Below the pieces are notes generated by a model, which worked only from the letters and a program-made list of their open reading frames with translations, searched no databases and was not told where the DNA came from. Below, in pieces: positions 42,243 to 50,577 of a stretch of 64,000 bases of DNA. The stretch comes from Botrimarina hoheduenensis (GTDB lineage Bacteria; Planctomycetota; Planctomycetia; Pirellulales; Lacipirellulaceae), in assembly GCF_007859815.1 (NCBI RefSeq), contig NZ_SJPH01000001.1, positions 737,987 through 801,986 of the forward strand. The letters are read 5' to 3'. Position 1 is the first letter of the stretch. Every line of letters begins with the position of its first letter. A program made the translations under genes and the position numbers.

Positions 42243-43172
42243 ATGACGAACCCGTACGCCCAGCTGGCTGAAGACGCGGCCCGCGATGCTTCGAAGGTAA
42301 CGGCATCCAGCGAGGTGCCTGCGCAGAGTGATCCGCCACCATCTCGTAAGGCAGGTTGGGGCTGTGTGGTCTATGGGTGTCTGGGCGTTTTGCTGGTGGG
42401 CTTGTTAGGGACCGTGATCGCGGCGGGGACGCTGTTTTACGTCGCGCGAGGGCAGCTTCAGGAGTACACGGCCGAAGAGCCGATGCCCTTGCCCGTTGAG
42501 AAAACGGATCCGGCCGAGGTGGTGCGGATCCAAAAGCGGATCGAGATCTTTAGCGGGGCGGTCGAAAAAAGCACCAAGCTGCCCGCTGACATACCGCCTC
42601 CAGACGCGGAAGTTGATCCCGCCCCGGCTCCCAAAGAAGTACCCCGGGACCCGGATTCAGCCGTCGATCAGCCTAAACAGTTGGAGCGTGAGCTCTCGCT
42701 CAGCGCGCAGGAGCTCAACACGTTGATCGCCAGCAATCCCACGCTGCGCGGTCGGTTGTATGTGTCGATTGCCGAGGGGCAGATCGAGGGGCAGGTCAGC
42801 ATCCCTACCGATGGTATCCCGATGGCGGGCGGGCGGTTCCTTAACGCCGTCGCCAAGCTCACCGTGCGACTTGAGAACGGTGTGCTCAAAGTGCACCTTG
42901 TCGATGCCGCGGTCAAAGGCAAACGCCTGCCCCAATTTGTGCTCGACGCCCTTGCGGAGAAGAACCTCGCCGAGGACCTGCAAGAAGACCCCCAAACAGC
43001 TCGGCTGATCAGCACGCTGGAAAGTGTTGAGGTCCGGGGCGACCGAATCGTGTTCCGCATGCGTGAGAGCGCCTTGCCCCGCACTGAGCCAACCGCCGAC
43101 GCACCCGCCGGCAAACAGGTTTCTCGAACGGAGTCGGAAAACGGAGTGCCCGCCGGTAGCGAGGCACAATGA
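42243..43172 (+). CDS. Hypothetical single-span membrane protein
   Basis: A 309-aa protein I do not recognise. It has a polar N-terminus, one strong membrane helix at about residues 38-66 (starting GCVVYGCLGVLLVGLLGT), a Pro/Glu/Asp-rich linker (about 75-140) and a globular C-terminal domain from about 145 (LSLSAQELNTLIASNPTLRGRLYVSIAEGQIEGQVSIPTD), which looks like a beta-rich ligand- or membrane-facing domain. The last 30 residues are low complexity. Topology suggests a short cytoplasmic tail with the domain outside. A GTG directly precedes the chosen ATG. It is convergent with larE (28 bp between stops). Confidence 0.7.
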   Translation: MTNPYAQLAEDAARDASKVTASSEVPAQSDPPPSRKAGWGCVVYGCLGVLLVGLLGTVIAAGTLFYVARGQLQEYTAEEPMPLPVEKTDPAEVVRIQKRIEIFSGAVEKSTKLPADIPPPDAEVDPAPAPKEVPRDPDSAVDQPKQLERELSLSAQELNTLIASNPTLRGRLYVSIAEGQIEGQVSIPTDGIPMAGGRFLNAVAKLTVRLENGVLKVHLVDAAVKGKRLPQFVLDALAEKNLAEDLQEDPQTARLISTLESVEVRGDRIVFRMRESALPRTEPTADAPAGKQVSRTESENGVPAGSEAQ

Positions 43173-43200
43173 ACCGGTTTACGGCTATCTAAAACGCGCT

Positions 43201-44052
43201 CTAGCGTGCGGCGCTACGCGTCAGCGTTTCGAGCGGCACCAGCGTGTTGAGATTACCCGAGCGAAAGCCGGAGAGGTCAAGCGTTACGGCCTTGAATCCT
43301 AGCCGCGTAAGCTCGGCCACAAGTGGCTCGCGGACCGCGGGCTCTGCGAGCCGAGCGATCCACTCGAGCGGCACCTCAATCCGTCCGAGATCATCGGCGT
43401 GATGTCTGACTCGTACCTCGCGGAGGCCGAGCTGCCGCAGGTAGCGCTCCGCGGCATCGACGCGAGCCAACCGCTCGGGGGTGACTTGCACGCCATAGGC
43501 GAGGCGGCTGGCAAGGCAGGGGGCCGCGGGTTTTTCAGCCACGGGAAGTTCCCAGTACGCTGCGAGTCGTCGCACGTCCGCTTTGTCGATACCGCATTCC
43601 ACGAGCGGGCTGCGTACGCGGCGTTCGTCGGCAGCCCGCAGACCGGGGCGATAATCCCCCAGGTCGTCGGTGTTTGAGCCGTTGGCGATTTCACGCAGGC
43701 CGCGCTGCTGGGCGACCCGTTCAAGATGCGTGTAGAGCTCCGTCTTGCAGTGATAGCAGCGGTCGGTCGCGTTGGCGATGTAGCCCGCATCCGAGATCTC
43801 ATCGGTAGCAACCGCGAGGTGCTCGACCCCGAGGAGTGCGGCGAGCTCTTGCGCAGCGGCGAGCTCTCCTTCGGCCAGCGCGGGGCCCACGCCGGTGACC
43901 GCAAGCGCTTGATCGCCCAAGGCGAGGTGTGCCGCTTTGAGCACCACGGCGCTATCAACCCCGGCCGAGAACGCTACCGCGCACGATCCGTAAGTCCGGA
44001 TCGTCTCGACGAGCCGAGCAGCGAGGATCTCAGCGGCGGGGGCGGCAGACAT
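43201..44052 (-). CDS. larE: ATP-dependent sacrificial sulfur transferase LarE
   Basis: A PP-loop enzyme that activates the pincer nucleotide precursor with ATP and donates the sulfur of its own cysteine, used to make the nickel-pincer cofactor of lactate racemase. The PP-loop SAGVDS lies at 29-34. The sacrificial cysteine is Cys179 in the conserved PAAPCLASRLAYG. Two more cysteines lie in RCYHCKTEL (99-102). The length of 283 aa is normal. No larA, larB or larC gene is in the window, so partners must be elsewhere or the target differs. The ATG at 44052 starts 86 bp after the stop of the next upstream minus-strand gene. Confidence 0.92.
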   Translation of the reverse strand: MSAAPAAEILAARLVETIRTYGSCAVAFSAGVDSAVVLKAAHLALGDQALAVTGVGPALAEGELAAAQELAALLGVEHLAVATDEISDAGYIANATDRCYHCKTELYTHLERVAQQRGLREIANGSNTDDLGDYRPGLRAADERRVRSPLVECGIDKADVRRLAAYWELPVAEKPAAPCLASRLAYGVQVTPERLARVDAAERYLRQLGLREVRVRHHADDLGRIEVPLEWIARLAEPAVREPLVAELTRLGFKAVTLDLSGFRSGNLNTLVPLETLTRSAAR

Positions 44053-44138
44053 CAGGGGGGCCAGAAAGAGAGAGACTTTTTATTTTTAGAGCACGCCTGC
44101 CGTTAGCGAACCTAGCGAACGCTTTGCCAAGTCGCCTC

Positions 44139-44948
44139 TCAGCTTGGGGGCGGCTGCGGCTCGTCGAACGCACGCAAGGCATCGCGTAAACGGGCGGCCT
44201 CTTCGTAGTCTTCCTGCTCGATCGCGATGGTAAGCGCTGAGCGAAGCTTTGCCGCCGGATCGGTCGGCCGATCCGCTCCCGAGGGACGATAACCCGGCTG
44301 ATGCCCGAGGTCGTCCGCAACCTCTTCACGCCAGCGTAGCAAAAAACGGAGTTCGTTGACCTGGTCGGCGTCAGCCTCGCGACCGTACTGAGCAAGGAAC
44401 TCTCGAATGCGCTCGATGCCAGCGTCGATAACGCGAACGGCAGCTTCGTGTTGCTTGAGGTCCAGCAGGGGAGTCGCGACGGCTCGCGCGTGCATCATGA
44501 TCACGTAGGGACGCCACTGCTCGACCTGTAGCTTGTCGCGATCGTGCCGGGCGTGCTCCCGCACGAACAGGATCAGCCGCAGGTTGCGATCCGTATCACG
44601 CGCACATAATTCGTAACGCTTGAGTTTCCAGAAGCTGACATACCGGTGGTAGTATTGAACGGCTTCGCGAACCAGCTCGGCACAGTCCTCGGTCTCGAGT
44701 TGGTAGGGAGCCTCGTCCGAGTGCTCGGATTCATGTTCCAGGAGCCGCGCTTCGTGAAGCTCTAGCCAAGACTCGTAGCCCTCCACTAGCAGACCGTCCG
44801 GTCGGCCGTCGCGGTGCATCTGCAGCAATCCCAGGTCAACACGCAGTTGGATACGTTCCTCTCCGTTCGGACCCGTAATGACGCGGGCGTTGGCCGCGTC
44901 CGGATCGAAGGGCCACTCCTGCAGGATCGGGGCGATATCGCGATTCAC
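44139..44948 (-). CDS. Hypothetical protein with C-terminal UVR motif
   Basis: A 269-aa mostly helical, charged cytoplasmic protein. The last 35 residues (KLRSALTIAIEQEDYEEAARLRDALRA) form a UVR motif, the paired helix by which UvrB and UvrC interact and which also occurs in McsA and Clp adaptors. The N-terminal half has a conserved-looking DLGLLQMHRDGRPDGL stretch and several Tyr/Trp-rich helices. No catalytic motif is visible. This layout is common in planctomycetes as an unnamed conserved protein. It probably acts as an adaptor. The start is GTG. It lies 86 bp upstream of larE on the same strand. Confidence 0.75.
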   Translation of the reverse strand: MNRDIAPILQEWPFDPDAANARVITGPNGEERIQLRVDLGLLQMHRDGRPDGLLVEGYESWLELHEARLLEHESEHSDEAPYQLETEDCAELVREAVQYYHRYVSFWKLKRYELCARDTDRNLRLILFVREHARHDRDKLQVEQWRPYVIMMHARAVATPLLDLKQHEAAVRVIDAGIERIREFLAQYGREADADQVNELRFLLRWREEVADDLGHQPGYRPSGADRPTDPAAKLRSALTIAIEQEDYEEAARLRDALRAFDEPQPPPS

Positions 44949-45139
44949 GGCTCTCAGCGCAGCGGGGATCGGGGGGCTCGGTGGAAGTCCCCGAGCTTAC
45001 ACGAAGGGGCCTACGTTCATCAGACCGATCCCCGCGGCAATCCTTCTGCAGAAGGCCACCGGAGGGGATGCGGTTCCTCCCCCCCCCATCCATTAAAGGT
45101 CGCCGTCGACAAGCCACTCGATCGGGTCTTTAAGGCCGT

Positions 45140-46330
45140 TTAGAGCACGCCGTTCTCACGGCGTGGAGGAGAGAGCGTTTTGGTGTTCTTTTCGATACCG
45201 AGGATGACCGTTTTTTGATTCACCCCATCCGCCGAACTCGCGACGACCGGGATGACTTGGCGACGGTCCGGCATAGCAACCCGCACGGCAAATTGTCCCT
45301 CGGGGCTGACCTCAACCGGTTCGCCCTGGACGGTCAGATGCGTGTGGGGCGCGACGTGGCCGTGGACGACCATCTCGGCGGTGAGCTCTAGCAGCGTGTT
45401 GTCGGCGGTGATCGGACCGGAGGGGCCTAAGCGCGTCTCGGTCGGTCGGCCCAGCCGGCGCCTCAACCGCCCTTCGAGCGCCTCTTGCAGTTCGGGGCTG
45501 ACTCCGTCGGCTGAGTAGCCGCCGCTCATGGCGTAGATCCGATCGGCGTTACGGGCCACATCGGTCCAGTTGTCGTCCATCGACTGGGCCGCAAGTGAAC
45601 GTGCCGCTTCGTGTGTCGGGGTCGTCGCTTCGTTGCTCTTAGCAATGCCGTAGAAGTTGCCACCGGGAGTCGCGTAACCGATTTCAGCCCGATACCTGCC
45701 CGGCGGGTCCTGGACATTGATGTACCAATGGTTCACCCCGCCATGGATCGTAACTTGTTGATATCCGGCCGATGCCCCGCTGGGGTGGAGCCGATGCAGC
45801 CGGATGACCGGCTCGGCCGAGTGCCAAAACTGACCGAGGGCGGTTTGTGCGCGGCGGACGGTTGCCGGCTGGATCTCCCACGAGAGGTGAATCCAGTAAG
45901 CGTCCCGCACCAGCAGCAGCAGGCGATCTGCCTCGGGACTGCTGCCGGTCGTGGGCGAAGTAATCGTGCTGATATCGTGCAGCCGATGACGGTTGCGGTG
46001 CAACTCTGCCAACCGCTTTTTGATGCGTTGGGAAGCGGCAGAAGGGGGGGGTGCTAGCTTGGCAGCGGACGCTTTCGAGTCGGATTGTCCGGCACTCCGC
46101 ATGTTTGCTGCGCTCGCGCCCCGCGTTGTTTGGCCTGCCCTAGGGGAATTAGTCGCCGAGGTCTTGCGACCGTTGCTCACCAAGCTGCCACGCTTGCTGC
46201 TCACCAGCGCCGAGATCAGCTCTTCTTTACGCATCGCATGCCATCCGAGCACGCCGGCGGACTGCGCAAGTTTTGCGAGTTGCTTGCGCGTTCGAGCACG
46301 CAATTCGTTCGATTCGGAAGGAACTGACAT
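45140..46330 (-). CDS. DUF4912 protein with Rho-N-type DNA/RNA-binding head
   Basis: A 396-aa protein. Residues of about 8-46 match the Rho termination factor N-terminal/SAP-like fold (TRKQLAKLAQSAGVLGWHAMRKEELISAL), a nucleic-acid-binding helix bundle. A Ser/Ala-rich linker follows. DUF4912 spans about 133-265 (LLVRDAYWIHLSWEI...YYINVQDPPGRY-like; here HWYINVQDPPGRYRAEIGY). The C-terminal 100 residues are beta-rich and repeat a theme seen in the linker before DUF4912. The function of DUF4912 is unknown. It is divergent from the ATP synthase operon with 437 bp between. Confidence 0.8.
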   Translation of the reverse strand: MSVPSESNELRARTRKQLAKLAQSAGVLGWHAMRKEELISALVSSKRGSLVSNGRKTSATNSPRAGQTTRGASAANMRSAGQSDSKASAAKLAPPPSAASQRIKKRLAELHRNRHRLHDISTITSPTTGSSPEADRLLLLVRDAYWIHLSWEIQPATVRRAQTALGQFWHSAEPVIRLHRLHPSGASAGYQQVTIHGGVNHWYINVQDPPGRYRAEIGYATPGGNFYGIAKSNEATTPTHEAARSLAAQSMDDNWTDVARNADRIYAMSGGYSADGVSPELQEALEGRLRRRLGRPTETRLGPSGPITADNTLLELTAEMVVHGHVAPHTHLTVQGEPVEVSPEGQFAVRVAMPDRRQVIPVVASSADGVNQKTVILGIEKNTKTLSPPRRENGVL

Positions 46331-46767
46331 GCGTTGGCGGGAGAGGCTAGACCGAGTCGCGACCAGCTTGGGAAGCCAAACGCAGACGAAGGCGCGGGAA
46401 GGAAGATAGAAAGGTCAGGTTAAAACACTTATATTGCCTATTCTAACAAGACCTCTTCGCAGCTCCAAGAAAACCTCGGGGAGGCGCCTAGCTGTGGGGG
46501 GTGAAGTCTTTTAAGTCGTTTAATATAATGACTTTATGGTAAATGGAGACCCAGCCCTCAGCCTCGTGAGGAACCCCCGTTCCCGCAGAGGCCTCCGCTT
46601 GCTGGCGAGGGATACCATGCCCCCTTGCCGACCCCCCTTCAAGACTTTGTGAAAAAAAGCACGAATTCCCATCTTGGGGCGTTGACGGGAGTTAGATCGA
46701 CGACCACCATACTTCGCACGGCAGCAATTCGGGTGGCACCCGCCGCTACGGCTCGCTTGGAGGACTC
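46331..46767. other. Intergenic region upstream of the ATP synthase operon
   Basis: These 437 bases separate two divergent units. The left 190 bases are unusually AT-rich for this genome. They include a TATAAT at 46524-46529 with flanking short repeats, described separately. The right part is GC-rich and probably forms the leader of the atp transcript. Open frames across it have no family resemblance and low-quality starts, so I see no gene here. Confidence 0.45.
46504..46534 (+). promoter_or_regulatory. Candidate promoter/operator of the ATP synthase operon
   Basis: A perfect TATAAT hexamer lies at 46524-46529. The hexamer 17 bp upstream (GTGAAG, 46501-46506) matches TTGACA only weakly. AAGTC is repeated at 46504-46508 and 46513-46517, and its inverse GACTT follows immediately after the TATAAT at 46530-46534, so the putative -10 box is bracketed by an inverted repeat. 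This would suit binding of a regulator over the promoter. It lies 234 bp upstream of atpZ, giving a long leader. Assignment is by inspection only. Confidence 0.35.
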
Positions 46768-47013
46768 GTGGCAGGCTCCCGCCGATCGACAATCGCCCGT
46801 GCCCATCGGCTAGCGTCGCGGTGCGTTTCGATCGCCATCGGGATGCTTGTGCCCGGTTTTTTGGGCTACTGGCTGGATGGGCGGCTGGGGTCAGGTCCCG
46901 TGTTGCTGCTGTTAGGGTTCGCGTTTGGCTTTACGTATGGGCTCTGGCAGCTCATCAACCTTGCCAAGCAACGCGAGCCGTCGCAACCAAACAACGAACA
47001 GGACGCGGAGTAA
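46768..47013 (+). CDS. AtpZ/AtpI-type membrane protein
   Basis: An 81-aa protein with two predicted membrane helices (CVSIAIGMLVPGFLGYWLDG and VLLLLGFAFGFTYGLWQLI), matching AtpZ-type small proteins encoded at the head of many F-ATPase operons. AtpZ with AtpI has been linked to Mg2+/Ca2+ transport or to assembly of the c-ring. The start is a GTG at 46768, preceded by a good Shine-Dalgarno (TTGGAGGA). It is followed after 192 bp by the next small membrane protein and then atpB, so it probably belongs to the same operon. Confidence 0.82.
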   Translation: MAGSRRSTIARAHRLASRCVSIAIGMLVPGFLGYWLDGRLGSGPVLLLLGFAFGFTYGLWQLINLAKQREPSQPNNEQDAE

Positions 47014-47205
47014 TCGGCAGCGGCAAGCGGGTTTTCAGCTTCATTGTGATCGCCCTCCGGCGGTGGCGGAATGTGAGCAAACGGGCCTGCTGACCCTCAA
47101 GACGGGACGCATAATCCCCCCCCTCGCTTCCGCCTTCGCCCGCAACCTTCCCGACCGCAACCCTCCCACCCTCGACCTTTCCTCCCCCCTTCAGATTCGA
47201 TTGTG

Positions 47206-47631
47206 ATGGCGAGCCTGCTCGATCGCCGCTATGCCTTACCGCTAATCCCACTGGTGGGGATCGGCGCTGTCGTGATCGTGGTCGCAGCTTGGCTCGGCGG
47301 AGTCGAGGCTACCCGTATGGCAGTCGCAGGTGTGCTGATCGCTGTCGGGCTGCATGGCGCGGCCGAGGCCTTGGCCGCGGCACTTGCCTGGCTAACCGGG
47401 GGACTCGGTTCGCTCGAACGAATGCTGTTTACGATGTTGGTGCGGGCCACCGGCGCAATGATGGTAGTGCTGATCGCGATTGCCGGTCTGGGATTGGAAC
47501 CCAAGCTGGTAGCGCTGATCGCGTTGCCGATTTACTTAAGCTTGATCGCAGGTGAAGCGATCGGAGCGATGCAACTGCATCCGTCGCAAAGGCTTGCCCT
47601 TCAAGTCGTCAGCAGGGAAGAGGCAGCATAA
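47206..47631 (+). CDS. Probable ATP synthase subunit I (AtpI-like) membrane protein
   Basis: A 141-aa hydrophobic protein with four predicted helices (near 10-30, 35-60, 75-100 and 105-125) and polar ends. Its position between atpZ and atpB, the size and the layout match AtpI, which helps assemble the c-ring in several bacteria. I cannot see a strong sequence motif, so the assignment rests mainly on position. A GTG immediately precedes the chosen ATG. Its stop is 2 bp before the atpB start, so translation is likely coupled. Confidence 0.68.
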   Translation: MASLLDRRYALPLIPLVGIGAVVIVVAAWLGGVEATRMAVAGVLIAVGLHGAAEALAAALAWLTGGLGSLERMLFTMLVRATGAMMVVLIAIAGLGLEPKLVALIALPIYLSLIAGEAIGAMQLHPSQRLALQVVSREEAA

Positions 47632-47633
47632 GC

Positions 47634-48581
47634 ATGGCAGCTGGCAAGAATCCGCTCGATCCGCACGTGCTGTTCGAGCACGTCCAAGACGCCCCCTACT
47701 TTCACCTGCCGCGGAGCTTCGCCGCCGAAGGGGCCGACGGGCACGTCTACCTGCCCCAACCCTTAGCCAAGCCGGTAGCAGGAAGTGACCATGGTCACGG
47801 CCCGGCTTACGAGCCGGTTGCTCAGCTCAAGACGGGCGTGGCGGTACTGGATAAGTCGCTGCTTCCGCTCGACTTGGTCCTGTCGAAATTCATGGTCATC
47901 GAGACCCTGGTGCTCATCATCAGCGTGGTGCTCTTTGGCTGGCTCGCGAGCCAGATTCGCCGCGGTGGTGCGGCCCGGGGCAAGCTCGCCAACCTGCTCG
48001 AAACCTTCTGCGTGTTTATCCGCGACGAGGTGGCCCGCCCCGCAATTGGCGGCAAGGACGCCGATGATTATCTGCCGTTCCTGTGGACGCTGTTCTTCTT
48101 CGTGCTGGGTTGCAATCTGTTCGGCATGATCCCTTGGATGGGTTCGCCGACCGGTTCGCTTGCCGTCACCGCTGTGCTCGCCCTGATGACGTTCGTCACG
48201 GTCGTTGGCGTCGGCATCGTCAAATACGGCTTCGCGGGCTTCTTGAAAGTTCAAGTGCCTCATATGGATCTACCCGCCCCGGTGGCGGTGCTGCTGGTGC
48301 CGATGATCTTCGTGATCGAGTTGCTGGGCCTCCTCATCAAGCACTTGGTGCTTGCCGTACGTTTGCTCGCCAACATGATGGCCGGCCATATTGTGCTGGC
48401 GGTGTTGCTCGGCTTTATCGCGTACGCTGCCGGATCGGTGGCTTGGTGGGGCGTGGCCCCGGCGAGTGTTCTGGGCGCGACGGCTTTGAGCCTGCTCGAG
48501 CTGTTCGTTGCTTTCCTACAAGCTTACATCTTTGTGTTCTTGTCCGCGCTGTTCATCGGGGCTGTGGTGCATCCGCACTGA
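47634..48581 (+). CDS. atpB: ATP synthase F0 subunit a
   Basis: The membrane subunit that forms the proton half-channels against the c-ring. It has 315 aa with about five helices. The essential arginine is Arg243 in LVLAVRLLANMMAGH, and the conserved closing helix LELFVAFLQAYIFVFLSALFIG is present. The N-terminal 80 residues before the first helix (starting around 88) are long and include a His-containing HVYLPQPLAK/GSDHGHG stretch, a feature often seen in planctomycete subunits. The ATG at 47634 lies 2 bp after the preceding stop. Confidence 0.94.
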   Translation: MAAGKNPLDPHVLFEHVQDAPYFHLPRSFAAEGADGHVYLPQPLAKPVAGSDHGHGPAYEPVAQLKTGVAVLDKSLLPLDLVLSKFMVIETLVLIISVVLFGWLASQIRRGGAARGKLANLLETFCVFIRDEVARPAIGGKDADDYLPFLWTLFFFVLGCNLFGMIPWMGSPTGSLAVTAVLALMTFVTVVGVGIVKYGFAGFLKVQVPHMDLPAPVAVLLVPMIFVIELLGLLIKHLVLAVRLLANMMAGHIVLAVLLGFIAYAAGSVAWWGVAPASVLGATALSLLELFVAFLQAYIFVFLSALFIGAVVHPH

Positions 48582-48645
48582 TTTCCCGCTGGCCGGCCGG
48601 TCGCTCCCCCTCAACGTGTTCTTTCGAAACGACGGAGATCCACCC

Positions 48646-48942
48646 GTGGCTAACCTGTTCCGCATCGCCAGCGCTTGCCTGGCCCTGCTGCTGATCAATT
48701 CGACCGCTTCGGCTCAGGAAGCCGCTGGCATGTCGCTCGACGCTGTTGGCAAGGGCATCGGTGCCGGCCTCGTGATCCTCGGTGCCGGTCTCGGCATCGG
48801 CAAGATCGGCGGCATGGCCGTTGAAGCCATGAGCCGTCAGCCCGAGGCCGCCGGTGGCATCCAGACCGGCATGATTATCGCCGCGGCCCTGATCGAGGGT
48901 GCGACCTTCTTCGCGCTGATCCTCATCGGCTTCTTGATGTAA
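48646..48942 (+). CDS. atpE: ATP synthase F0 subunit c
   Basis: The rotor-ring proteolipid, 98 aa, with a hairpin of two helices joined by the polar loop SRQPE (63-67). The ion-binding carboxylate is Glu84 (ALIEGATFFAL). Neither the Gln of helix 1 nor the Ser after the Glu that mark sodium-binding rings is present, so protons are the likely ion. Residues 1-23 look like a cleavable signal peptide ending ASA, an unusual extension for subunit c. The GTG at 48646 is preceded by GGAG; frames reaching further upstream give no protein-like sequence. Confidence 0.93.
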   Translation: MANLFRIASACLALLLINSTASAQEAAGMSLDAVGKGIGAGLVILGAGLGIGKIGGMAVEAMSRQPEAAGGIQTGMIIAAALIEGATFFALILIGFLM

Positions 48943-49028
48943 GCCCGGAGATTCTGGCTGAGCGTTGCCCCGTTGTTGACGGTGGTCGTCGCTCGGTTTC
49001 TCGTGCCTGTTTGCGTTCCTTCGTACGC

Positions 49029-49760
49029 ATGAATCGCATCATGATCGATCGCTGTTTCCTAACGCTGGTGTTTGCTCTGGCCTTAAGCTTGGGCAGCATT
49101 GGCAACGCTGTTCGGGCTGAAGAGTCCGAAACCGTTAAGCCGGCTGCCGCCGATTCCGCAGAAGCTGACGCGGAAGCTGCCGGGGCCGACGATACGCACG
49201 ACGCAGCAGCGCACGATCACGCTGATGCCGATGCCCATGCAGCCAAAGGCGGCCCCGATCCGCTGGCCACCGATCCCGACCTCGCGATCTGGACGTTCGT
49301 CGTCTTCCTCGCGATGCTCGCGATCCTAAGCCAAGTGGCCTGGAAGCCGATCATGGACGGTCTGCAGGCGCGTGAGGACGGGATCGCCGGCAACTTGGCT
49401 GCCGCCGACCAGAAGCACGAAGAAGCAAAGGCTTTGCTTGTCGAGCATCAAGCCAAACTGGCTGGGGCTGCCGATGAAGTCCGAGCCCTGTTGGAAGAGG
49501 CCCGTCGTGACGCCGACGCCACCATCGCTCAGGCCAAAGCTGACGCCAAGGCGGTTGCCGAGTCGGAGCGGTTGCGAGCCGTGCGTGAGATCGAGCAGGC
49601 CCGTGACGTGGCGGTTCGGCAACTAGCCGAACGCAGTGCGGGACTGGCCATCGACTTGGCCGCCAAAGTGGTGCGTCAGGACATCAGCGCCGAACGTCAG
49701 GCGGAACTCGTCCGTGACGCGCTGGGCCGATTCTCCGAGGCCGGGCCCAGCTCAAACTAG
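49029..49760 (+). CDS. atpF: ATP synthase F0 subunit b with N-terminal presequence
   Basis: The peripheral-stalk subunit of the ATP synthase, 243 aa from the ATG at 49029 (an in-frame TTG lies 18 bases upstream). Residues 1-30 resemble a signal peptide (CFLTLVFALALSLGS...AVRA). An Ala/Asp/Glu/His-rich low-complexity linker at 31-82 is followed by the membrane helix typical of subunit b at about 85-103 (LAIWTFVVFLAMLAILSQ), and then a long coiled coil to the C-terminus, as in the normal protein. The presequence and acidic His-rich linker ahead of the anchor are unusual. Confidence 0.92.
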   Translation: MNRIMIDRCFLTLVFALALSLGSIGNAVRAEESETVKPAAADSAEADAEAAGADDTHDAAAHDHADADAHAAKGGPDPLATDPDLAIWTFVVFLAMLAILSQVAWKPIMDGLQAREDGIAGNLAAADQKHEEAKALLVEHQAKLAGAADEVRALLEEARRDADATIAQAKADAKAVAESERLRAVREIEQARDVAVRQLAERSAGLAIDLAAKVVRQDISAERQAELVRDALGRFSEAGPSSN

Positions 49761-49863
49761 CTCCGCCGGATCGCTTCGATAAGCGTCGATCGATCCGGTC
49801 CACGAAGATGCTGCCGATCGTTTTGCTTTCGTTACCTTTGCTCTAGCCACGGACGCTTTCGCC

Positions 49864-50481
49864 TTGTCTGACTTCGCCGCCGACAACCCGGTGTTCGACG
49901 TCACCGCCGAGCAGATCGCCCGCACGTACGCCGAGGCGTTTCTCGGTGCCGTCGCGCAAAATGCTACGGCCGTTGCGGATTTAGAGGCGATCGATCGTGA
50001 GGTGCTGGCGGTACATCCGCAGTTTCTGCACGCGATCTCCTCGGCATTCGTTGATAAGGCAGAGCGTTTGGCGATGATCGATCGGGTTTTCGGCGGACGG
50101 GTCACCCCGTCGGTTGTCAACCTGATGAAAACCCTCACGGCCCACGACCGCTTACCGATCGTGCGGCTGGTGGTTCGGCAAGTCCGCCTGCTGTTTGACG
50201 AGGCTAGCGGCCGTAAAGCCGTGCGTATCCGCGTCGCTTCGCCGATCAACGATGCCCTGGTTACCGAGATCGCCTCGGCCATTCGGGCTAAGCTCAGCTT
50301 CGAGCCGGTGATCTCGGTCGAGGTGGTACCCGAGCTGGTGGGGGGCCTCGAGATTCGTGTTGACGACACGGTCTTCGATGGCACCGTGCAAACCGCTTTT
50401 GCCAAAGCGCACCGGGCGATCGTTGCGCAGACGGTTGAAGCAATCGAGACCCAACCCTTGCGGTTTACCACCGCAGGGTAG
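49864..50481 (+). CDS. atpH: ATP synthase F1 subunit delta
   Basis: Connects the peripheral stalk to the top of F1. The 205 aa match the OSCP/delta family: the helical N-terminal domain begins near residue 18 (IARTYAEAFLGAV) and the C-terminal region ends with the characteristic VVPELVGGLEIRVDDTVFDGTVQTAF. The start appears to be TTG at 49864, and ATG alternatives further in would cut the N-terminal domain. It lies 103 bp after atpF and 96 bp before atpA, within the operon. Confidence 0.9.
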   Translation: MSDFAADNPVFDVTAEQIARTYAEAFLGAVAQNATAVADLEAIDREVLAVHPQFLHAISSAFVDKAERLAMIDRVFGGRVTPSVVNLMKTLTAHDRLPIVRLVVRQVRLLFDEASGRKAVRIRVASPINDALVTEIASAIRAKLSFEPVISVEVVPELVGGLEIRVDDTVFDGTVQTAFAKAHRAIVAQTVEAIETQPLRFTTAG

Positions 50482-50577
50482 CGCTAAGCGTGGTTCGCCG
50501 AATCGATTGGCAAGAGACGGTCCTCGCCAATCCCGTCGAACCCGTAGATCCTGTCAAAAAACAATAAAGAGCTTGTG

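Noticed and set aside
46520..46813. Short open frames on both strands upstream of atpZ
   Set aside because: No family resemblance, and they cover the likely promoter and leader of the atp operon.
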